Of a stretch of 11,487 nt of DNA, positions 6,406 through 11,487 are shown in pieces. The stretch comes from Campylobacteraceae bacterium (GTDB lineage: Bacteria > Campylobacterota > Campylobacteria > Campylobacterales > JALSKU01). The position numbers and the translations under genes were made by a program. The notes below the pieces were generated by a model that ran no database searches, was not told the DNA's origin, and saw only the letters and a program-made list of their open reading frames with translations. The stretch covers positions 1 to 11,487 of the forward strand of contig WFMT01000276.1 in assembly GCA_015488975.1 (NCBI GenBank). The letters run 5' to 3'. Position 1 is the first letter of the stretch. Every line of letters begins with the position of its first letter.

Positions 6406-8364
6406 ATGAGTAAAGAGAGTTTGAGTAAGTTTATTTTTATTTATGCAGTGTTTATAGCACTTTTTCATTTTTATATAAATATTTGGGGCGGTATCAGTAA
6501 TTTAAGATTTAATGCGGCACACTTTTCTCTTTTGGCATCTCTTGGTTTTTTAACATTTAGAGTATCCAAACACTCTTCTAAAGATATTATTCCGATATAT
6601 GATATTTTCTTAGCTTTGCTTGCTTCAAGTATCATTATATATATGATATTTTTTGAAGATAGTTTTTATGCAGTTGCGCATAGCAACATGCGCCCATCAG
6701 ATCTGTTTTATGCGAGTATTACTATATTGTTGGCTATAGAGATATTAAGAAGAACAACAGGATATATCATACCTATTATGATAATTATAGCAATAGGATA
6801 TTTGCTTTATTTTGGTCAATATTTAACCGGAGTATTTGCTTTTGAGGGCATGGGAGTACATAGATTTTTATATAGAATGTTTTATACAGGTGAGGGGCCC
6901 TTTGGCCCGATAGCAACAATTTCTGCAACTTATGTATTTATGTTTATACTGTTTTCTTCTTTCTTAATGAAAAGTGGTGCAGGGGATTTTATAGTAGAAC
7001 TTGCTTCTGTTGCAACTTCAAGGCTTAAGGGTGGAACAGGACATGTGGCACTTCTTAGTTCAGCTTTGATGGGAACAATATCAGGAAGTGCAGTGGCTAA
7101 TGTAGTTTCTACAGGTTCAATAACAATCCCTATGATGAAAAATGCTAAATTCAAACCGATGTTTGCAGCTTCGGTGGAGACAAGTGCTAGTACCGGTGGG
7201 CAGATAATGCCCCCTATTATGGGAGCAGGTGCTTTTATTATGGCTCAAATGACCCAAATTGCTTATTCTACCATCATAGTCTTGTCAATCCTACCGGCAA
7301 TTTTATATTTTATTTCTATATCTTTTTACATACATATACATGCTAAAAAATATAATATTGCTGCCGAAAAAACAAGTAAAAAGGCTTGGCCTATAGTTAG
7401 AGAAGGCTTTCACTTTCTGATTCCAATTGCTGTTTTGGTAGCACTTTTGATATATGGATTTACTCCGACCTATGCTGCTGGCATATCTATAGTTGTAATA
7501 ATTGCGGCATCATATCTTACAAAGACAAAAAGGATGAATTTTAAACTTATTTTGGAAGCTTTGGCACAAGGGTCCCAAAATATGGTTGTTACCGGAACTT
7601 TGTTAGTTAGTATAGGCATAATAGTCGGTGTTATTAATATATCCGGGATCGGCATAACTCTATCTCAGTTAATCATAGAATGGTCTAACAATAATCTTTT
7701 TGTAGCTCTTATGTTGGTTTCTGTGGCAGCAATTGTATTAGGAATGGGACTCCCTACGACGGCTGCTTATGTGGTATTGGTTGTCTTGTCAGCTCCGGCA
7801 TTGGTTGGTTTGATGTTAGATCCTGCAACGGCCGCTCTTGTAAGTGCAGGTGTTAGTGTCCCTCAAGCTACAATGTATTTGTTATCTGCTCATTTGATGG
7901 TATTTTGGCTTGCTCAAGTTTCAAACTTGACGCCACCTGTTTGTTTGGCTGCCTTTGCAGGAGCTGCGATAGCAGGAACTCCTCCTATGAGGACAGGATT
8001 TAAAGCTTTATCATTGGGGAAAGCTTTTTATATAATGCCACTTCTTTTTGCATTTAGTCCACTAATAACTGGAACCTGGCCTGAAAAAATTGAAGTTTTC
8101 ATTTTTGCAATACCAGGATTTATGGGTATAGCTGCTATATCAGAGGGATTTTGGGATATAAAAATGACTATTTTTGAGAGAGCTTTGTTTGCAATTGCTA
8201 CAATTCTTCTTTTCACTCAAGATAGTGTATTTCATTTAAAAAGTTATTTTGACTTGATCCAAATAACAAATATTGCCGGAGTTTTTGTTCTCGCATTAGC
8301 CATATTTATACATAAGTTCAGATATAAAAAAGTATCAATGCAAAAAGTTTCACAATTAATCTAA
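6406..8364 (+). CDS. TRAP transporter permease, fused small and large subunits (4TM/12TM, DctQM-type)
   Basis: 652 residues, the usual length of fused TRAP permeases that partner TAXI binding proteins. It is almost entirely hydrophobic; the first segment starts at about residue 8. The N-terminal portion is the DctQ-like part. The DctM-like part shows family motifs GTISGSAVANVVSTGS (223-238), ETSASTGGQIMPPIMGAGAF (258-277) and GMGLPTTAAYV (446-456), plus the later SNLTPPVCLAAFAGA re-entrant-type segment. Together with the TAXI protein it should form a secondary transporter in the inner membrane, probably driven by a sodium gradient as in studied TRAP systems. It lies 97 bp after the binding-protein gene, probably in the same transcript. 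Its final 9 bp overlap the convergent ribD gene, with no terminator visible. Confidence 0.95.
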   Translation: MSKESLSKFIFIYAVFIALFHFYINIWGGISNLRFNAAHFSLLASLGFLTFRVSKHSSKDIIPIYDIFLALLASSIIIYMIFFEDSFYAVAHSNMRPSDLFYASITILLAIEILRRTTGYIIPIMIIIAIGYLLYFGQYLTGVFAFEGMGVHRFLYRMFYTGEGPFGPIATISATYVFMFILFSSFLMKSGAGDFIVELASVATSRLKGGTGHVALLSSALMGTISGSAVANVVSTGSITIPMMKNAKFKPMFAASVETSASTGGQIMPPIMGAGAFIMAQMTQIAYSTIIVLSILPAILYFISISFYIHIHAKKYNIAAEKTSKKAWPIVREGFHFLIPIAVLVALLIYGFTPTYAAGISIVVIIAASYLTKTKRMNFKLILEALAQGSQNMVVTGTLLVSIGIIVGVINISGIGITLSQLIIEWSNNNLFVALMLVSVAAIVLGMGLPTTAAYVVLVVLSAPALVGLMLDPATAALVSAGVSVPQATMYLLSAHLMVFWLAQVSNLTPPVCLAAFAGAAIAGTPPMRTGFKALSLGKAFYIMPLLFAFSPLITGTWPEKIEVFIFAIPGFMGIAAISEGFWDIKMTIFERALFAIATILLFTQDSVFHLKSYFDLIQITNIAGVFVLALAIFIHKFRYKKVSMQKVSQLI

Positions 8365-9366
8365 ATAACTATGTCGCAACCAACACATTAAATCTTTATC
8401 AATAGGATTGCAATGGATATTTTTCAACTTTAAATCAATATCCAATGTATCCCCTTTTTTGATGTTTGGTGCTATAAAAAACAGATACCAGTCGACTAAA
8501 TGTTTTGTTGCTTTTAGCATATTGTTTCCACCTTCAATCATTATGTAATTGTATTTTTTTATAAGTTCCAGATTATCTTCTATAAAAACTTTTCTATTTT
8601 TTATATTAAAAAGAGAGATAGTTTTATCAAATTCTTTTTGTTTTGAATAGATTAAGACATCAGGAGCTTTTGTGCCAACCATTCTACTGTCCAATGTCGG
8701 TCTATCCATTCTAACTGTATTACCGCCAATGACTAAAAGATCAATTTTTTCTCTTAATTTGTGTGTAAATTCTCTTGATTTATTGGAGCTGATTGTACCT
8801 GTATTGTAAGTTCCGTTTAGATTTTGAGCTATTTTAAAAAAAATAAATCTATCCTTTTGCCATTTTAAAAATGGCTCTATTAGCATATCACACTCTTTTT
8901 CCAAGCATTTTGTTGTAACTTTTATATTATGATTTCTTAAAGTCTCTATGCCACCTTTGGCAATCTTGTTTCTCTCAGTTGATCCTACAATTACCTCTTT
9001 AAAGTGTACAGACGACAAAAGTAAAGAGCACGGGGGAGTTGAGCCTTGATGATTACAAGGTTCTAGCGTTACATATATTTTACAATCATTAAATATATTG
9101 TTATGTTTTTTTAAAAGATAAGCATGCAGCACATTGGCATCTTTGATACTGTTTATTTTTTTATCATTTGTAAGATGCAAGTAAGCTTTTTTAACACATT
9201 CTAACTCTGCATGAGGCAATCCTTGTTTTTTGTGAGCTGCGATGGAGATGATTTGATTGTTTTTATCTGTTATTACTGCACCTACTGGAGGATTAGGATA
9301 TGTCAGCCCTTGGTACTTCCAGGCTTCTTTTAAAGCCAAAGATAGAAAAAACTTATCATTTACCAT
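8356..9366 (-). CDS. ribD: Bifunctional riboflavin biosynthesis deaminase/reductase RibD
   Basis: 336 residues with two domains. The N-terminal deaminase has zinc-site motifs PHAELE (H52, catalytic E54) and PCNHQGSTPPC (C104 and C113). The C-terminal reductase, from about residue 170, shows KIAQNLNGTYNTGTIS, the VIGGNTVRMDRPTL loop and IEGGNNML. It carries out the deamination and NADPH-dependent reduction of the ribosylaminopyrimidine intermediate leading to riboflavin, in the cytoplasm. About 27 extra residues separate HAE from PCxxxG compared with E. coli RibD, including a KKHNNIF stretch; I recall similar inserts in other Campylobacterota. ATG 9364-9366 overlaps the rimP end by 7 nt (ATGGTAA), so translation is probably coupled. 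No FMN riboswitch is possible at this start because it lies inside rimP. Confidence 0.93.
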   Translation of the reverse strand: MVNDKFFLSLALKEAWKYQGLTYPNPPVGAVITDKNNQIISIAAHKKQGLPHAELECVKKAYLHLTNDKKINSIKDANVLHAYLLKKHNNIFNDCKIYVTLEPCNHQGSTPPCSLLLSSVHFKEVIVGSTERNKIAKGGIETLRNHNIKVTTKCLEKECDMLIEPFLKWQKDRFIFFKIAQNLNGTYNTGTISSNKSREFTHKLREKIDLLVIGGNTVRMDRPTLDSRMVGTKAPDVLIYSKQKEFDKTISLFNIKNRKVFIEDNLELIKKYNYIMIEGGNNMLKATKHLVDWYLFFIAPNIKKGDTLDIDLKLKNIHCNPIDKDLMCWLRHSYLD

Positions 9367-9788
9367 TGAATATATGTGCGGGCTTTTAATATTTCATCAT
9401 AAGGAATGGTAATTTGCTTATTTTTATCTTCTATAATTATATTTGCATCAGAAGCATTTAAAAGTTTTGCTATATATTTTTTTGCATGAATTGTTTTTAA
9501 CTTTACCATTTCTCCTATTGAATTTTTAAAGTGAGAAGGTTTTTTTAGAGATCTTTCAATACCCGGAGAACTTACTTCTAAAAAATATTGACCGTTAACC
9601 GGTGGATTCGTGTCTATAATGGGGGATACTATTTTGGTTATTACTGAACATATATCAAGAGTTATTTTATCTTTAGAAGTTATATATATTCTAAAGATTT
9701 TTTGATCATTTTCTTCAGTAAGTTCTGTATCGTAGAGCATAACTCCATTATCTTCTAATATATTTTTTAAAGTCTCATTGTCAATCAT
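9360..9788 (-). CDS. rimP: Ribosome maturation factor RimP
   Basis: 142 residues, normal for the family. The best signature is GQYFLEVSSPGIERSLKKP (66-84), the strand-loop after the N-terminal domain of RimP; residues after about 90 form the small SH3-like C-terminal domain. RimP helps late assembly of the 30S subunit. The ATG overlaps the rbfA stop by 8 nt (ATGATTGA) and its own stop overlaps ribD by 7 nt. The position between rbfA and ribD supports the call, since rimP usually neighbours infB and rbfA in bacteria. Confidence 0.93.
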   Translation of the reverse strand: MIDNETLKNILEDNGVMLYDTELTEENDQKIFRIYITSKDKITLDICSVITKIVSPIIDTNPPVNGQYFLEVSSPGIERSLKKPSHFKNSIGEMVKLKTIHAKKYIAKLLNASDANIIIEDKNKQITIPYDEILKARTYIQW

Positions 9789-10155
9789 TATTCTTGCCTG
9801 TTTTTAATTCTTTTTCTATTTTTGAAAAAAGTGTATCAATTTTTTGTTTTTTTTGAAGTTTTTCATCAAATTTAAAGTGAAATTTGGGACATCTGTACCA
9901 TCCTTCATTTTGGAGAGTATAATTTTCCAAATAACCTCTAACTTTTTTCAAATGCTTTAAGACATATTGTTTTTCTTCATCATCAAAAAAACCTTGATCA
10001 AGATAAACATCCGCATCATATTTACCTCTTTTGCAATCAACTTCAGTTATAACCAATCCTTTTAAAACCATATCGCTTAGTGTAGCTATGGCTTCTGAGA
10101 GGATTTCTCTTAATATGCTCTCAGTTCTTTGTAATTTTATACTTTTTTTATTCAA
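9781..10155 (-). CDS. rbfA: 30S ribosome-binding factor RbfA
   Basis: 124 residues with the RbfA pattern: an N-terminal helix (RTESILREILSEAIATL), strand VITEVDCKRGKYDADVYL, a middle helical region, and a closing KFHFKFDEKLQKKQKIDTLFSKIE segment, a KH-like fold. It binds immature 30S subunits near the 16S 5' end and assists maturation. The start is a rare TTG (10153-10155), chosen because the frame matches the family from there, it overlaps the infB stop by 8 nt (TTGAATAA), and an AAGAGAGAG ribosome-binding site lies just upstream inside infB. The TTG makes initiation probably weak and dependent on infB translation. Confidence 0.92.
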   Translation of the reverse strand: MNKKSIKLQRTESILREILSEAIATLSDMVLKGLVITEVDCKRGKYDADVYLDQGFFDDEEKQYVLKHLKKVRGYLENYTLQNEGWYRCPKFHFKFDEKLQKKQKIDTLFSKIEKELKTGKNND

Positions 10156-11487
10156 AGGTTGCTCTCTCTTGTACTTTTTTAAAACTTTCTATAAAGTCAC
10201 CCGGTTTAATATCATTATATCCTTCGATACCTATGCCACATTCATAACCCTTTGCAACCTCTTTGACATCATCTTTAAATCTTTTAAGTGATGAAATCTT
10301 ACCTTCATATATAATAACACCTTCTCTTATGACTCTTACGCTAACACCACGATTAATAACACCATCAGTTACTATACATCCTGCGATAGCACCTATTTTT
10401 GGAACTTGAAAAACATCTCTAACTTCTGCTTGACCGATATCTTCTTCTTTGACTATAGGTGATAATAATCCGCCAAGAAGAGCTTTCACTTCATCAATCA
10501 AATCATAGATAACATTATAAGTTTTTATCTCAACGCCGAGTTTTTTAGCTTCCTCTTTTACAGACCCAGTAGGTCTTATATTAAAACCCATTATGATACA
10601 GTGTTCACTGGCACTTGCCAAAGAGATATCACTTTGAGTGATTCCGCTTACATCGCTGTGGATTATATTTACATTTACTTCTTCATTTTTTAGTTTTTCC
10701 AAACTTCCTTTAATTGCTTCTAAGCTACCAAGAGCATCGGCTTTTATGATGATAGGTAAGGATTTTAGTTTACCAAGAGCTATTTTTGAGCTTAATTCCT
10801 CAAAAGAGACTTTAGTAGATTTTGATAACTCTTTTTGTCTTTCATATTCAGCTCTTTTGCCGGCAAATTCTCTTGCAGTTTTTTCATCTTTTGTACTAAA
10901 AAGTTTTTCTCCGGCAGTTGCTATAGTATTCAATCCTACTATGGCACCTGTTTCACCAGGAGGAATAGAAGAGATAGGCTTTCCCATATCATCCATAAGT
11001 GCTTTGACTTTTCCGACTGCACTTCCTGAGACTATATTGTCACCTATATTTAAAGTACCATTTTTACATATTGCAGTAGCAACAGGTCCCCTTCCTTTTT
11101 CAAGTTTACTCTCTACAATGATAGCTTTGGCAGGAGCGTCTGGATTGGCTTGAAGCTCAAGAATATCAGCTTGAAGCAGTAAAACTTCAAGAAGTTCATC
11201 TACGCCTTCACCTGTTTTTGCAGACACATTAACAAATTCATACTCACCTCCCCAATCTATAGGTGTAATATCAAGTTCTGCCAAACCAGACTTAACAAGA
11301 TCGGGATTTGATGCTTCTTTATCTATTTTGTTTATTGCTATTATAAAAGGTATATTGGCTGCTTTAGCATGGGAGATTGACTCCTTTGTTTGGGGTTTCA
11401 CACCATCATCAGCTGCAACTACTATGACAGCAATATCAGTTAACTGAGCACCACGGGATCTCATTTTTGTAAATGCTTCATGCCCTG
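10148..11487 (-). CDS. infB: Translation initiation factor IF-2, C-terminal 445 residues (5' end outside window)
   Basis: The frame enters at the right edge within the G3 motif (GHEAFTKMRSRGAQLTD; the preceding Pro codon is cut by the edge) and continues to TAA at 10148-10150. Seen: VIVVAADDGVKPQTKES after G3, G4 motif INKIDK, G5 motif VSAKTGEG, then the EF-Tu-like domain 2 (ESKLEKGRGPVATAI), the IF-2 domain 3 (IIKADALGSLEAI, IIHSDVSGI) and C-terminal domain (GCIVTDGVINRG), which binds fMet-tRNA. The P-loop G1 and the N-terminal domain lie beyond the window. IF-2 is the GTPase that places initiator tRNA on the 30S subunit and promotes subunit joining. It heads the overlapping set infB-rbfA-rimP-ribD in this window. 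Confidence 0.97.
   Translation of the reverse strand, partial: GHEAFTKMRSRGAQLTDIAVIVVAADDGVKPQTKESISHAKAANIPFIIAINKIDKEASNPDLVKSGLAELDITPIDWGGEYEFVNVSAKTGEGVDELLEVLLLQADILELQANPDAPAKAIIVESKLEKGRGPVATAICKNGTLNIGDNIVSGSAVGKVKALMDDMGKPISSIPPGETGAIVGLNTIATAGEKLFSTKDEKTAREFAGKRAEYERQKELSKSTKVSFEELSSKIALGKLKSLPIIIKADALGSLEAIKGSLEKLKNEEVNVNIIHSDVSGITQSDISLASASEHCIIMGFNIRPTGSVKEEAKKLGVEIKTYNVIYDLIDEVKALLGGLLSPIVKEEDIGQAEVRDVFQVPKIGAIAGCIVTDGVINRGVSVRVIREGVIIYEGKISSLKRFKDDVKEVAKGYECGIGIEGYNDIKPGDFIESFKKVQERATFE

Noticed and set aside
9364..9400. FMN riboswitch before ribD
   Set aside because: The ribD start overlaps rimP coding sequence, and no conserved riboswitch-like folding region is available.
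10638..11153. Long open frame (171 codons) on the plus strand
   Set aside because: It is wholly antisense to the well-conserved infB frame and shows no family motif; it is a shadow of infB codon usage.
1..11487. Search for CRISPR arrays, transposon ends, tRNA/rRNA genes, toxin-antitoxin or defence genes
   Set aside because: No such repeats, RNA genes or recognisable proteins were seen; the window is ordinary chromosomal content, and its novelty lies mainly in regulation.

Overview
The window looks like a chromosomal segment from a Campylobacterota (epsilonproteobacterial) species, perhaps a Sulfurimonas/Arcobacter-like organism. The reasons are the very AT-rich DNA, the gene order infB-rbfA-rimP-ribD, the histidine-kinase H-box of the HQWRQPLN type, and RibD with a long insert in its deaminase half. 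The genus is inferred from memory of family features, not from a search. There is no sign of phage, insertion sequence, CRISPR array, tRNA or rRNA.

Layout from left to right. (1) Bases 1-1828, minus strand: an FAD-dependent L-2-hydroxyglutarate dehydrogenase-like gene (lhgO) followed 36 bp downstream by the start of a membrane-anchored protein of unknown function that runs off the left edge. (2) Bases about 1829-1887: a compact divergent control region. (3) Bases 1888-8364, plus strand: a sensor histidine kinase, an OmpR-type response regulator overlapping it by 8 nt, a TAXI-type TRAP solute-binding protein with a cleavable signal peptide, and a fused (4TM/12TM) TRAP permease. An intercistronic hairpin with a GAAA tetraloop separates the last two. 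(4) Bases 8356-11487, minus strand: infB (3' part only), rbfA, rimP and ribD, joined by 7-8 nt overlaps. ribD converges on the permease gene and the two overlap by 9 bp.

How the genes may work together: the two-component system directly precedes the transporter and probably controls its expression in response to an extracytoplasmic signal, perhaps the transported substrate. The binding protein would capture an organic anion in the periplasm and the permease would import it with an ion gradient. The divergent lhgO oxidises L-2-hydroxyglutarate to 2-oxoglutarate in its characterised relatives, so a C5-dicarboxylate-type substrate is a reasonable but unproven guess.

The most interesting observation is regulatory. 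The promoter before the TAXI gene carries three head-to-tail 11-bp units (TTTGCAATTAT, TTTACAACAAT, TTTGCAATTTT). The promoter before the kinase carries two very similar units (TTTAAAACAAT, TATACAACTAT). In both, the unit resembling TTTACAACAAT lies exactly 10 bp before a TATGATAWAMT -10 element. This is the arrangement expected for an OmpR/PhoB-family regulator, so these may be the operators of the regulator encoded between them, giving autoregulation plus transporter control. Also notable is the kinase's G1 box, where the usual ATP-contacting aspartate is asparagine.
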